Positions 47,174-59,047 of a stretch of 64,000 bases of DNA are shown here, one piece after another (the first letter of the stretch is position 1; the number at the start of each line of letters is the position of its first letter). A program made the translations under genes and the position numbers. Origin of the DNA: Stromatinia cepivora (Eukaryota > Ascomycota > Leotiomycetes > Helotiales > Sclerotiniaceae); contig RCTD01000031.1 in the NCBI GenBank assembly GCA_014898415.1, positions 434,001 through 498,000 on the forward strand. The letters run 5' to 3'. The notes under the pieces are model-generated. The model was not told the origin of the DNA and did no database searches. It saw nothing but the letters and a program-made list of their open reading frames with translations.

Positions 47174-49658
47174 ATGGACAAAGAAAAATGCCATGATTTA
47201 CCAAAAGGTACAATTACGGCAAGCAACAGAAAAACCTACAATATATCCTTAACTAACATCATTGGAATAGCAACGCCGAAAGTTATGGCTCTAAATATAC
47301 CCGGGCAAAGTCTCAATGCTCTCAAGTATGGACCATGGTCAAAAGATGCCCGGATATCGGGCCTTACCCCACTCGCTCCCCTTTTCCCAAGAGCGAGAGT
47401 TGATGCAGAAGAAATTGCTATGAGAAATCAAATTGAGGACTTTCAACGGGAGAAATTTGAGGGATTTACGGCGAGAGAATTGGCGGATATGGACGTGATA
47501 ACGGACAGAAGACTGAAAGATTCAACACTAGATAACCCAATCATGCCACTTGTTCGAATGCAGAGATGGGAACTAAAGCCCCATCAACCGGATTTGACAA
47601 GAAATTATATGTATCCACTCATGATCGATGGTCAGCAGCATGGAGATTGGTCGATGCACAATCCGCTGGTGTACGAGAAGATGAAACCTGTTTTACAATT
47701 GGCTACTAGAACTATTATGAGCATGTACACATTACCGTGGGTAGGAACTGATCTGCTATACAGCACCCAAGACTCTTTCTATGTAGCTAACTGAGGTCAT
47801 AGTTTGCAGCCCTACTCTTCGGTATCAGATCTCCCATAAATCCAGCAAGGGTTCGTCCGAATGATGAACTTCCGGATAATACGGTATCTTTCCTTCCAAT
47901 TAACCCAACCCACTACGACAGAGTTCGAGAAAGAATGATACAGGTATTCCATGACTTAGAACATATCTGGAATCTTAAATGCGGTTTCATGGCACCCGGA
48001 GATGATCCTCGAGGTCCGGAATATCCCCTTGACTCGGACGATGAACTTGGAGATGATGTATATGGACTTACCGTAACGAATTATACATATATGATGTACG
48101 ATAAAGATGTGAATAGGACATGGAAGGTTTATGTATTTCTCAGTTATACGCAGGTAGATTCATTGTTTAGAAATGATTTAACAACCGCCGAGAGAAAAAC
48201 CATCGAATGGGCCTCAGCGGTTACTCTTGTGCATGAGATTATCCATGCGATTAATTTTGTTTGTCCTAGAATAGATGGTTCTCCGGTACAAAATCCAGAT
48301 GATGAGAATCCACCTTGGTTCTATGATCAGGAGGCATTGGCAGAAGTTGGATATAGTTTTGAAGCTGCTGTGAGTCTTTTTTCTTCTTCTTATAATCGAG
48401 TCTTGGGTCCTGATCATAAATTCTATAGTTAAACGGGGGAACGGTCCGCGCTTTCACAGATAAACCGGGAATGCCATATGGTCATTGGTTTCAGACTGTA
48501 TGGCCAACAGTGGAGGGGCAATGCCTATGTGGTTCCAAAAGCTTAACATTAACACAACCCGATCCTTTCACCTACCAAGAAGAATTCCCCATACCAGTTT
48601 CTTTCTATGAAGATATCCAGCAAAAGAACTTCTGGGAATGCGTAGTACATAGGTACGGACACAAGTTATTTCATTATCGAGCACTGAACCACGGAACGCG
48701 CATGGACTTCCGAATACGGCGCAATCACGAAACACCCATAAAGTTTGCCATGACAGACACTAGCGGTATTGGACCAGTCAATTACGAATTTGGAGGTACT
48801 CCTCAGGTTTTAATCGATAGGTGGTTGATGGTAACTCGTGTTAATGGTATACAAACAGCATCCGAGACATCAAAGATAGCTATGAATTTTGGACAAGCTT
48901 TCTTAGATAGCTCATTGATCGAAAATTCCTTCTGGACGAAGTCTCAGAGTCAACGTCAAAGTGTCGATATGATATTTGATCATCTTGGGCGGAAGAGCAG
49001 ATCGGATGAAGAGACAGTCGCAAAATTTGGACAATTGATCGATTTCATATCAACTATTTTACGAAATCACGAAACTACCATCGATGCTCTATTTGGAACC
49101 GGCATAGTTATAGTAAAAGGTATAGAGATACCGACAGATCAGAGAAGAAGAACTCTACTTTCGTGGAATCGAGGGACTGGAAAATTCCTCACCGAGTGCA
49201 GAGAGAAAGAATACGCCACTCCACAACAAAAACAACAACTCACAGAAGAAAAGATCGCATTAGAAAGATGTCGCATGCGACTCTTCACACCGGATCTCTC
49301 TACCGAAACTATTAAATCCGGACCCGATTTCGAAGAATTGAGACTCTTGCTTCGACTCAAAGATTCGCATCTGAGAAATCAGGTAGATGATTGTTATGAT
49401 TATTGTAATGAATTGGAAAATATTGATGGATGTTCACTTTTTACATCTTTGTGCGTACGCTTTGTTGAGATTTCGATATATGAGGGGAGTGAAGTGAGTA
49501 GGGAGAGAATAGCTAGTGGTACTGAGTTACAGGATTTGGTTACTGTTTATGAGAGGTTGAAGTCGAGGTGTCCGAAGGAGTGGGATGATATGTTTGGGAT
49601 TTGGGATGAGGTGGCGGGGATTGCTGTGGATACTGTTAGAGAGGTGAGGGACATGTAG
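47174..49658 (+). CDS. uncharacterised protein with a metallopeptidase-like HExxH motif
   Basis: Three exons (47174-47740, 47803-48369, 48429-49658) give 787 residues. The first join is LPW|FAALLFGIRSP and the second SFEAA|LNGGTVRAF. In the middle, VTLVHEIIHAINFV (HEIIH about 333-337) is followed about 30 residues later by QEALAEVGYSFEAALNGG. A glutamate there could be the third zinc ligand, as in gluzincins. The C-terminal ~350 residues are helical and unrecognised. There is no signal peptide. Large fungal families share this HExxH plus E-G-SFE layout without known function. Peptidase activity is inferred from the motif only. Confidence 0.8.
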
Positions 49659-50683
49659 TGGGATTAGGATAGATTCATGATATTTAATGATTCAGAATGG
49701 CAAGATTGATCTCCGACTCTTGATGTTTGAAAGGCTGTGAATGCCTGCAAATGACTGACCCGCTGCAATGGACCAACTGTCTCACATGGTCTGAATTTTC
49801 CAAATTGTCTGAATGTTCCCAATGCATTCGTGATATGGAGACATTAAATTCTTCAAATAGTTATATGATATGAAAAAAATGAATGCCCCAAAAGACTCCA
49901 TGATACAAGGTGGATTGAATTCTAAGAATGACTTCACGTCGTCAAATGAACTGAGTGCTTCGAATGGATTGAATACTCCCAAAATTTTTGTGAAATGAAC
50001 GGGTTCTCAACACTGAAATCAATTCAAACAATCAACGATATCTTGTTATCTTAATCTAGCCCCATCGTCAAGAGTGTTTAGTACAGGGGCTAATTCTAAA
50101 GTATTAGCAATAGCCTTGGTTGAGATGTTCCATTGACCTCAAATATCACTAAAGTAGGGGAGCCGAGAGATGATGAATAACTCCCATTTTCATATCTGGA
50201 CATCGTTCTTTGATACATCTATAATTATACCTCACTGATAAAGTACTGTGCAGTTAATTAATGTTTATTTGCTACTATTAAGGAGTTCCCAAGATGTCAT
50301 ATCGGTGTCCTAAGACTCAACAATTGATGAATTGGTTCAGTTTATCTTTACCTTAATTTGTCTCGGCATCTTTATGAATTAGACCACAATAGAACAATTC
50401 TATTGTGTTCTCTAGTTATTGTACCATTAGAACCACAATAATGAATCATTGATGCTAGATACCTATTTAATGACCACAATAACAGTCTATTGTCCTAAAC
50501 CAGCGCATTGGAGCTCACATAGCTGGTTTTTAGTCCATATAAAGAAAATTAATGGTAGTAACACTCTCAAACCTATATCCACACGTTTTATCATCTAGAT
50601 CGAACGTATTCCGCGACTAAACCTACTATATCGAGCCTTTATAACCCTGATTAACTCTATTTCCACTCAAATATACCATCAAA
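49659..50683. other. intergenic region with short repeated motifs
   Basis: No gene. From 49780 to 50000 a loose motif (TTGAAT..TCC/TCAAA) recurs in variants. At 50385-50407 CACAATAGAA and TTCTATTGTG form a 10-bp stem around three bases, and ACCACAATA recurs twice within the next 100 bp. The last 150 bp should hold the promoter of the next gene. Confidence 0.45.
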
Positions 50684-51601
50684 ATGAATGAACACAACTA
50701 CCAAGCCGGCATTGCTGCAAATAGACAGCTATACCATCTCCCAGGCCACATAAATATCCAAGCAGCACCTCTCCCAGCCCACGTCATCTACTACAACGGC
50801 ATCCAGGTCCGCCAATATGCTACCCTCACCCAAGTAGACATCTACAACGGCTACAACATGCCCATACACGCTAATTTCGGTCCATTCCCCCTCCCCAACG
50901 ATCATCCCGCTGTTCCTTATCCAGCTGCGGAGGGTATGCAATGGCTTGGATATCTTGCGCCTGATCCTGAGTTCCCAATTCCGATGGATAATCAGGCTTA
51001 CTATATGAATCCATATGACATCAACGGTCCTCGCGGAGCTCCCCCTCATTATCCACCCCCTGTCCCCCTTACTGGCTTTGCTCCTCCAGTTATCCCTCTC
51101 CTGCCCCCCTACCAACAGCCCAGTCGCCTCATCTCCCCCCCTCCACGCCTCAGACATCCTCCACCACACGAGCACCGTTTCGCCCCTCCTCCTCTCACCG
51201 GCTATCTCTCTGGCGGTCTTCCCGGCCTGCAAAACAGCACTCTCAACGCCGGAGCCGGTCTAAATGGCCCACCTATCGCTAATCCCATGGCTGGATTAGA
51301 AATTCAGGGGTATGCTGACGAGAATAATTTGGTAGCGTTGGAAAACCAGAGAGTTTTGCAGCATTTGAATGCTATTCCGCATCCACCAGAGTTGACGGAG
51401 GAGTATTGTGAGGGGATTAGAAGGGAGGTTGAGAGGTTGAGACCGGTTTGGGAGGGGGAATTGGAGGCTGGGGTTCCGTTGAGTGGGTTTGGTAGTATTG
51501 GGGGCGGGAGAGAGGTTGGAAGTGCTGGGGCTGGAGCTGGAGCTGGAGCTGATAATGAGGAGATTGAGGATGATGACGATGATACGCATTATGATGATTG
51601 A
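50684..51601 (+). CDS. proline-rich hypothetical protein
   Basis: A single 305-codon frame in good context (ACCATCAAAATGAATG). The centre is proline-rich and probably disordered (APPHYPPPVPLTGFAPP, RLRHPPPHEHRFAPPP). The end has a helical patch (LTEEYCEGIRREVERLRPVW), then GAGAGAGA and an acidic tail DDDDDTHYDD. No signal peptide, no domain. It could be a scaffold or nucleic-acid-associated protein, but nothing shows this. Confidence 0.65.
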   Translation: MNEHNYQAGIAANRQLYHLPGHINIQAAPLPAHVIYYNGIQVRQYATLTQVDIYNGYNMPIHANFGPFPLPNDHPAVPYPAAEGMQWLGYLAPDPEFPIPMDNQAYYMNPYDINGPRGAPPHYPPPVPLTGFAPPVIPLLPPYQQPSRLISPPPRLRHPPPHEHRFAPPPLTGYLSGGLPGLQNSTLNAGAGLNGPPIANPMAGLEIQGYADENNLVALENQRVLQHLNAIPHPPELTEEYCEGIRREVERLRPVWEGELEAGVPLSGFGSIGGGREVGSAGAGAGAGADNEEIEDDDDDTHYDD

Positions 51602-52157
51602 AAATGTTTCTGGGTGGTTATTTTGTGCTTTTTACACATTTCTAGACGCTATTAGGTAGTTTATTATACTATCAGAAGGAAATAGGCTTCGATAGAAAAT
51701 TACTAGTAGCTTCTACCAGCTTCAATATATATGAAATTTCCTTTATAAGGTCTTTTATTGTAATATTTTACCAGATTTCATTTATTTTGAGATTAATAAG
51801 AAACTCTATACTTAGATTTGTAGGTCTTAAAATATCTCTCATTGATCTGATCCTACAAATAATCGAGTACCAAAGACTATATATGAAAATTTTAGTTAGA
51901 TATTAGTCTAAATACACTCAACACACTCAGAATATATTACAATAGCCATTAGAACCTACATTTATTGGCTTTAGTCTAAAAACAATATCCAATCAATCGC
52001 TCACAACAATCCAGACTATTTTTGATAAAGGAGAAGATCAATGAATTATTATTGAATGATCGAACAAGCGGCATTAGACATCTCTAATAGAATCGAACAA
52101 CATGAGTACTAGAATACTGATATCAGATAGTATTATGAACAACATCGGGGTTATTTG

Positions 52158-52191
<34 letters not shown>

Positions 52192-53515
52192 ACTATCCAT
52201 TGAACTCTCGATCAAATATACATCATGACTCCGATCCCTCTTAAACATTGAATACTATTGATCTCACTCTATGTGAAAGGAAGTTCATAAGTATCAATTA
52301 CTGACGTACAATCAAACCTATCCTCCCGATCTTAATAGAAAAATGTCTTTGAATATTCCAGATATTCCGGATAATATAGAATTATCATGAAAGAACTCAG
52401 AGCAAAATTTATACAATATTCTAATCTTTTCTCAATACTCAATAACTGATCCATGATCATTTCGGATGAGAGATTATAAGTTTCTAAATAACTATAATAT
52501 TATACTATCATTTCAAACCTGTAATTAAAGTCTTAATAAATGTTGTACTTGCTTCAGGATAATAGAGAGCTATGAATTGAAAGTTCAAAAGCAAAGATAA
52601 TGATATATAAGTTTTGATATAAGATTCTACAATTGTTTAGTTATCTTTCCGGTGAGTTTGTTTTGTAAGTCTCAAAGAGTATATGAAAATGATTACAGTA
52701 TCTCAACTAAGAAAAAAAAAGTTTACAAATCTTCTAATCTTCTTTAATAAATAAAGAAATTTTAACTGAACTACCAATCAAAAGCACAATCAACATTCTA
52801 ACTACCCTCAAATAAAACATCAATTAACGAAAAAAAATTAACTCCTATCAAATACAACAAATCCCTTTTATTAGGATCTTCAAATAAAATCTCTGCTATA
52901 TCTCTTCTAAACTATCAGATGAATATAAAACGCAATTCGAAGATGATAGGAATCAATATTATCAGTCTGTAGTGAGTGAAATATAGATAGTCTGATGAAA
53001 TTCGCTAGCACACCCGGTGATTTCATTTATTGCGCACTCACTCGTGAGGGATTCATTATCCATTTTAATTCAGGGTTTGATATTTCTAGACTTAGGGGGT
53101 TGCAACTATTCTATGCTTTATAGCTTTTGGAGTGGTATGTCGGCCTTCAGCGTAAAGTCTAACACGACACAAATGCAGATAATTGAATCCATTCATCACT
53201 TTCAAACTGCCCAAGCAAATGATGTTCTTTTCATCCCCAAATAAAACACAGGATAATGCAAAGAGGTGGCCAAAGTAGGAAGTTCTTCGTGTTACGGTAC
53301 AGCGAAAACTTTATCCTACTAGATCAATGTGTATCATTGAAGACCCGTATGAATGATTGTAGCTCCAAAGAGATCTGTTCAGAGTTTAAACTTTCACGTT
53401 CAGCCCGCAATTTTAGATAGTTTGTATGATAAACTACCGTGGAAATATTATGGACGAAAGTATATACCACAAAGTTGATTTCCCCAATAACCCATCAACT
53501 TAACGCTGCACTGTC
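51602..53515. other. AT-rich gene-free stretch
   Basis: Nearly 2 kb of AT-rich DNA, denser in A/T from 51650 to 52980, with no coding. It may be RIP-mutated repeat DNA, but no ends are readable. Confidence 0.5.
52158..52188 (+). repeat. poly(A) run, 31 bases
   Basis: 31 consecutive A residues after ggggttatttg. It could be a slippage-prone homopolymer or the tail of an old non-LTR retrotransposon or processed copy. No coding is visible upstream. Confidence 0.9.
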
Positions 53516-55179
53516 TCAATACTGACCGCACCAACCCGTACCAGCAAGTAGATTGAAAGGATAATAAACCTATACCTATGATCAGAATCCAAATATTTCT
53601 ATGCCATGGAAAGAAGAATTAAACTTACACTTGGCAAACCATTTACAAAAGGTACCTCCATACCACCATCCATAGCCACCGTCACATTTCTACAACTCAA
53701 AACATCTGTCACGATCAATCCAGCTTCAAACCCCGCATTTTCCATCTCTACCGTGTAATCCTCCGCATTTTCACCGACATTATTCAATACCATTAAAACC
53801 ATATGAGACGAGTCGCCCTTCCGAAATGCTAAATTATGGGCATCGGAGTAAGCGACTTGAGTTTGATCGGTAGCATAAGTGGAAGATCGTGCAATGGCCA
53901 GGGAGCGTATAGCATTCAATTGTTTGACCAGAACATAGAGTGGGGAGCTGGTATTATAGTTCGTAGGCCAAAGAGGTTCTCGATCATAGGGATCAGTTGC
54001 GCCATGAAAATGTTGTTCTTGACCTTGATAAATAATCGGTATACCATCTGCGAGCATCGTGTATGCGATGATATTCTTAGCGAGTGTTAAGTCACTTGTG
54101 TAATTTCCGAAACGCGGCTGATCGTGATTTTCGGTAAAGGTACCAAGAAGTGTTGTATCTCTGCATTGCGTGTTCTGGTATTGTACTTGTCCTATCAAAT
54201 TTTCCGAAGTCGCGGAAGTGTTGGAAAAAAATGGTATAAGCTGGTAATATGAAGCATATGAAAGGAGGCCGTCCATGTAGTTCTGGTAATCACATAGATA
54301 ATCTACATCTCTATCTGCAACTTCACCAACACAATAGACGCCGGCGGCTTCGTTGAATAAAGGCCAAAAATCTTTTTCTACATGCCTGACTGTATCCACT
54401 CTTAACCCGTCGATTGAGTAGTTGCCCACAAGAGACTTGATCCATGTAGTATGAAAATCACGAACGGCTGACTGCGTAGTGTTCAGATCCGGCAATGGAT
54501 ATTTTTCCGTTCCAAGTTGGCATAGCTCGACATTGGTCTGATTGTTATAATCAGTGATGAAGCAGACTTCGTGAAAGTACTTGCTTTCATTGAATGGATT
54601 CATAATGCTATAATCGACAGTGTGGGCAGTATTGTCAGATCCCATATGGTTTGCTACGACATCAACCATCAAGTACTGCCAGAATTAGCCTTTTTCTTCC
54701 TAGGTGTTTGGTATATGACATTACCATTCCTCGATCATGAAGTGCGGTAGCCAAAGCAGTCAAATCCGATGCGGTTCCAAAGTGACTGTTCAAGCCATAC
54801 AGATTTTGAGCCGAATACCCATGAAAGCCCCGACTGGGATCAGCGACTTGTTCCACAACTGGAGATATCCAGATCGCAGTGAAACCCATATCCTAATCTT
54901 TTATCAGCATCGACAACAAGTTATCAAAAAATCTGTGAGCTTCTCTGCCCATACCTGGATATAATCAAGCCTATTAATTATGCCTTGCCATGTCCCTCCA
55001 CAGTATCCGTAAGTTTGAGATGGGCAATCAGTAGTATTTGAAGCATCGGTCCTTGCGAAACGATCTGTGAATACTTGATAGATAGAACGGGTTCTCCATT
55101 CATCTGGCGTGGCGGATAGAACGCCATCGAGAGAAGTCAGACCTACTAGGGCGGTTAACAATCTTTTGAAAGAAATCAT
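53516..55179 (-). CDS. secreted GH13 alpha-amylase (Taka-amylase type)
   Basis: Four exons (54955-55179, 54725-54892, 53629-54675, 53516-53569) give 497 residues. A signal peptide MISFKRLLTALVGLTSLDGV leads into TPDEWRTRSIYQVFTDRFA. All four GH13 regions are present: VDVVANH, GLRVDTVRHV (nucleophile Asp225), GEV (acid/base Glu249) and FTENHDQPR (Asp316). The short last exon gives GLPSVYYPFNLLAGTGWCG, matching the C-terminal beta-domain end of fungal amylases. The uninterrupted frame past the exon 3 donor would end in a different, non-homologous tail, so this intron is real. The enzyme hydrolyses starch outside the cell. No starch-binding domain. Confidence 0.95.
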
Positions 55180-55917
55180 CTGGGATCTTTCTGTCGCGAC
55201 AATCGAAATGACCGATAAGAATTATTGTGTTACGAAGGAAATTCGGTACAGTGTACTTTTACCAAGGGACTCATAAATCAGTCAATTGTTTTTAGCAGAA
55301 AGGACAAAAAGGATTTGTGGTGAAAACTACAAATGTTAAGCATTAACAATCTGATAGATCCCGAAGCAAAGAGAAAATCATAAGCACCTAATCTTAGAAC
55401 TTTGTTTAGGCAGATTTGTGATCAAGGGCAGAGATAAGTTCTTTACGAAGGTTACACATAAAATTTCCCAAATAAGAAGGGTGCAGCGACAAGGTTGAGG
55501 ATCCTCAACGGATGGGCCAGGTCAGGCGAAGTGCGATCTGTATATCATCAATTCTCCTTCCGAATCAATCTTGCTGCATATACCTTTATGGTCAAATAAC
55601 GCATGCAATTGGAGGCAAAATGAAGTACGAGCGAATAAAAACTATGCTTCGTGTGTTCCAGGCGATTTTAACCATGAATCTGTATCCTAAACCTTACTCA
55701 ACTGCACCCTTAAAGCCCAGTAGACTACTGAAAAATGACAAAGTAGGAAATTACAATCTGTAGCCAGACACCACTTGTAATTGATTGTCCCAAATGGTGA
55801 AGAGTCCTCTCCAAGGAACTCATTCGCTGGGAAGTGTTGATACGAATTAAAACTCCTAGCCGTAAGGATTCCCTCGTTCATTTTGAGTCATTGCGCATGT
55901 AGACTATTAGTATGTTA
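55180..55917. other. intergenic region upstream of the amylase
   Basis: About 740 bp holding the amylase promoter and the 3' region of the nitronate monooxygenase gene. No AmyR site was identified with confidence. Confidence 0.4.
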
Positions 55918-57021
55918 CTAGATAATGCGTCGCACGGTACCTCGAACATGGTGTTTCTTCTTTGTCGAAATAATTTCTAATGCTCCTTCCGCTGTGTCTT
56001 CAACAATCTTCCCAGCAGACATTACGCTTTTTATTAGTCCAACGCCAGTCCCGGAGTATGCGACCATCCTACCATCAGCACCCCAAGCGTCATCGCCTTT
56101 CGTCAACTCCTTTCTGTATAAGCGAACGTTCTCTTCATCTGTCATTCCAGCCTTCTCATCCTCATGACCCTTATTGAGTAACGCACGACCGTCATATTGT
56201 GGTGGCCATCCGACTGTTTTCTTCAATCGATCACATAAGGTAGACCGTACGGTGCTAACACCTCCATCGGAAGCTCTCACAAGTTCTGTTTGCCAACCTT
56301 GAGGAATGCCTGCTTCTTCAGCCGCAAGAAATCTGGTACCCATAACTGCTCCTGTCGCGCCTAGACATAACGCAGCAGCAACTCCTCGCCCATCCATGAT
56401 TCCTCCAGCTGCGAGTAGTGGTATGGCTTTGAGTGCCGGGTCCCTGTCTTGAAGTGCATCCGCAACTTCTGGAAGTAATGAAATAATACTGGCCGACCGA
56501 GCTAGTCCATGACCGCCAGCATCGGTTCCCTGGATAACCAGAACGTCAGGATTTGCGATATCCATAACATCCAATGCTTCTCTGACTGTCCCGACTTGTA
56601 CCCAGACCGAAACTTTGCCATCACTGATAGATCTGAGTTCTACAGCCCATTCTTTCAAGTCTTCGGTTCTTTTCGGTGCGTAAAGCCATATTGCGGAAGG
56701 TTTATGTTTCTTGGTAGCTTCAAGGGCAACATTAATTTTACAGTCCCAATTCTGAAAACCAATGCCAATGGGAAGGCGATAAAAGTTTTGAAGACCCGGG
56801 ATTTTATGGGGGGTAGCTGCGAACAATAAACTTGTGATGGTAAGATCTCGATCAAGTGCTGGTCCTCCTGCAAGAAATCCTATACCTCCTGCCCTACTTA
56901 CATTTCTCGCGAGAGCAGGGGTGGCAGCTCCCAACATTGGCGCTGACACGATCAGTGGATACTGAATCCATGGGAAAGTAATTTGCATATACCGCCTCGC
57001 TACGAGCAACGATGATGCCAT
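55918..57021 (-). CDS. nitronate monooxygenase (2-nitropropane dioxygenase family)
   Basis: An uninterrupted frame of 367 residues. TIM-barrel FMN motifs are in order: YPLIVSAPMLGAATPALARN, AGGIGFLAGG, VQVGTVREALD, VIQGTDAGGHG (catalytic-His loop), PLLAAGGIMDGRG and LGATGAVMGTRFLAAEEA. The enzyme oxidises nitronates such as propionate 3-nitronate with FMN and O2, releasing nitrite. Fungi meet these as plant and microbial nitro toxins. No targeting signal is clear; the start MASSLLVARRYMQ could be weakly mitochondrial. It is divergent from a flavohemoglobin gene, which would handle related nitrogen stress. Confidence 0.93.
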   Translation of the reverse strand: MASSLLVARRYMQITFPWIQYPLIVSAPMLGAATPALARNVSRAGGIGFLAGGPALDRDLTITSLLFAATPHKIPGLQNFYRLPIGIGFQNWDCKINVALEATKKHKPSAIWLYAPKRTEDLKEWAVELRSISDGKVSVWVQVGTVREALDVMDIANPDVLVIQGTDAGGHGLARSASIISLLPEVADALQDRDPALKAIPLLAAGGIMDGRGVAAALCLGATGAVMGTRFLAAEEAGIPQGWQTELVRASDGGVSTVRSTLCDRLKKTVGWPPQYDGRALLNKGHEDEKAGMTDEENVRLYRKELTKGDDAWGADGRMVAYSGTGVGLIKSVMSAGKIVEDTAEGALEIISTKKKHHVRGTVRRII

Positions 57022-57808
57022 GATAGCTGTTGAGAATTTTGTCGTGTAGGCGCTTGTTGCTTTAGAATTTGGCTCTTGACAATAATATCAAGAAGGATGA
57101 TTTGTATTTGTCATGAGGTTTTGAAGATGAGATGATTCAATCACAACTTCCAGCCAGCAGTCTCTTAATTGAATTGAAGGCTAAGAATCTTCAGATTATC
57201 CCTCAGTTTCATCAGTATCATCAACTGGATCAAATCCATTAAGAACTCCGAATTCACGAAGCGTATACCATCTAGGTATGCAGCTCGATTGTTGTTGTTT
57301 GATTTTTTATTATGCTTACTAATGTGATTATAGAAGCAGGGAGCGGGGATGTCACGGGCCGTAGTTACCCGCAGTTTGCCCTGAAAGTTCAACACAATTT
57401 TCCGAAGTCTCCCGGCTTATTGATAAACTCATAAAAGTTCAGACATCTATCTCCCCGGAGATGCTTCAATCCTTGGTGGGTATTGTATATAAAAAACTGG
57501 AATATGACCTATTCGTGTAAGCAGTATCTCTCACTCGGCTCAAAAAACATGCCACTGTTTTTCTTAATAACTCAATGATAATTGAGGTATTCGTATGATT
57601 ACAATGCAATACGAACAAATCAGGTCAGAAAATTTTTATGGTCAGTCATGAGAAGGGAACGCTCTACTGATAGCAGTTTGCAATGATGATACTATGTCGG
57701 ATTCATTTATAAAGCATGTGCCCGGTATGTCCAGTCTGTCTGGATGTATGGAATCATCAGTATCGGCAACACATAACAGCGTTTAACACAAGATAACAAA
57801 ATTTCAAG
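57022..57808. promoter_or_regulatory. divergent promoter, nitronate monooxygenase and flavohemoglobin
   Basis: 787 bp between the two starts. CCCCGGAG at 57453-57460 is one base off the reverse complement of the NirA nitrate-regulator consensus (CTCCGHGG). GATA-type sites are also present. Co-regulation by nitrogen oxides is a reasonable inference, not shown. Confidence 0.4.
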
Positions 57809-59047
57809 ATGTCACTCACACCTCAGCAAATCGACATTATCAAGGCCACAGTACCTGTCGTACAAGAGCATGGCACTAGAATTACTACCACCTTCTACAA
57901 AAATGTCCTCGCTGCCAATCCAGCTCTGAATAATATCTTCAACCAAACGAACCAAAAGAATGGAGCCCAACCACGTGCCCTGGCAGACGCTCTTGCTGCT
58001 TATGCAGCCAATATCGATAATCTCGCTGTACTTTCGGATGCAGTGGAAAGGATATGTCAAAAACATGCCTCATTATTCATCCGACCAGAACACTATCCCA
58101 TCGTTGGAAAATACCTCTTAGAAGCGATGGGTGAAGTACTTGGTGCAGCATTAACGCCGGAAATCCTAGACGCATGGACAGCCGCCTATGAACAATTGGC
58201 CAATATCATGATTGATAGAGAAGCACAATTGTATCAAGAAGCTGGCGAATGGAAAGAATGGAGAGACTTCATGATCGCCAAGAAATTCAAGGAATCCAGT
58301 ATCATCACCTCTTTCTACCTAGAACCCGTGGATGGAATACCTCTTCCTCTTTTCAAACCTGGCCAGTATATCTCAGTCCAGATTCATATACCACAATTTG
58401 GATACATGCAGTCCAGACAATATTCTTTGAGCGATCGTCCAAATGAGAATTACTACCGCATTAGTGTAAAGCGCGAAGATACACTTGTATCACCGGAACT
58501 CAACACTTCAGTTGAAGCGGGCGTAATTTCGAATGCACTTCACGATACGAAACACGAGGGCGATATAATACAAGTCTCTCCACCACAGGGTGAATTCTTC
58601 CTCGATCTACACAAGAGCTCCGATTCTCCTGTAGTTCTGATCTCCGCTGGAGTTGGTGTCACACCCATGGTCTCAATACTTAACACGCTAGTAGAAAGAG
58701 GAAGCACCAGACCAATATCATATATCCACGCAGCACGCAGCAAAGAAGTCGACGCATTTCATGAACATGTTCAGGAAATTGCGACATCGCACTCGAACAT
58801 CAAATCTTGGGTTTTCGTCAAGAATCTCCCAGCCGATGATTATGGACACCCGATTAAAGATATTGTGGGACGAATGGATTTATCGAAGGTTAAGGATGAT
58901 GCGTTGCATCTGGATGATTCTTCGACGACGTATTTTATTTGTGGACCCGGGAGTTTTATGAATGATATGAGTAAGAGTTTACAAGCGTTTGGTGTAAGTG
59001 AAGAGCGGATTAAGTTGGAGGTTTTTGGGACTGGAGAGGCTCAATGA
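57809..59047 (+). CDS. flavohemoglobin (nitric oxide dioxygenase)
   Basis: An intronless frame of 412 residues, the full family length. The globin domain (1-~140) has the distal Tyr30 (TTFYKNVL) and the proximal His86 (CQKHASLFI), with PEHYPIVGKYLLEAMGEVLG. The FAD domain shows QSRQYSLSD and the NAD-binding domain SAGVGVTPMVSILN and YFICGPGSFMND, ending in the KLEVFG tail. The enzyme turns NO and O2 into nitrate using NAD(P)H, protecting from host or self-made NO. No mitochondrial presequence is seen, so it is probably cytosolic. Confidence 0.97.
   Translation: MSLTPQQIDIIKATVPVVQEHGTRITTTFYKNVLAANPALNNIFNQTNQKNGAQPRALADALAAYAANIDNLAVLSDAVERICQKHASLFIRPEHYPIVGKYLLEAMGEVLGAALTPEILDAWTAAYEQLANIMIDREAQLYQEAGEWKEWRDFMIAKKFKESSIITSFYLEPVDGIPLPLFKPGQYISVQIHIPQFGYMQSRQYSLSDRPNENYYRISVKREDTLVSPELNTSVEAGVISNALHDTKHEGDIIQVSPPQGEFFLDLHKSSDSPVVLISAGVGVTPMVSILNTLVERGSTRPISYIHAARSKEVDAFHEHVQEIATSHSNIKSWVFVKNLPADDYGHPIKDIVGRMDLSKVKDDALHLDDSSTTYFICGPGSFMNDMSKSLQAFGVSEERIKLEVFGTGEAQ

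Noticed and set aside
50729..51232. 167-codon minus-strand frame
   Set aside because: Opposite the proline-rich protein; its composition follows from complementing CCN codons and no motif is present.
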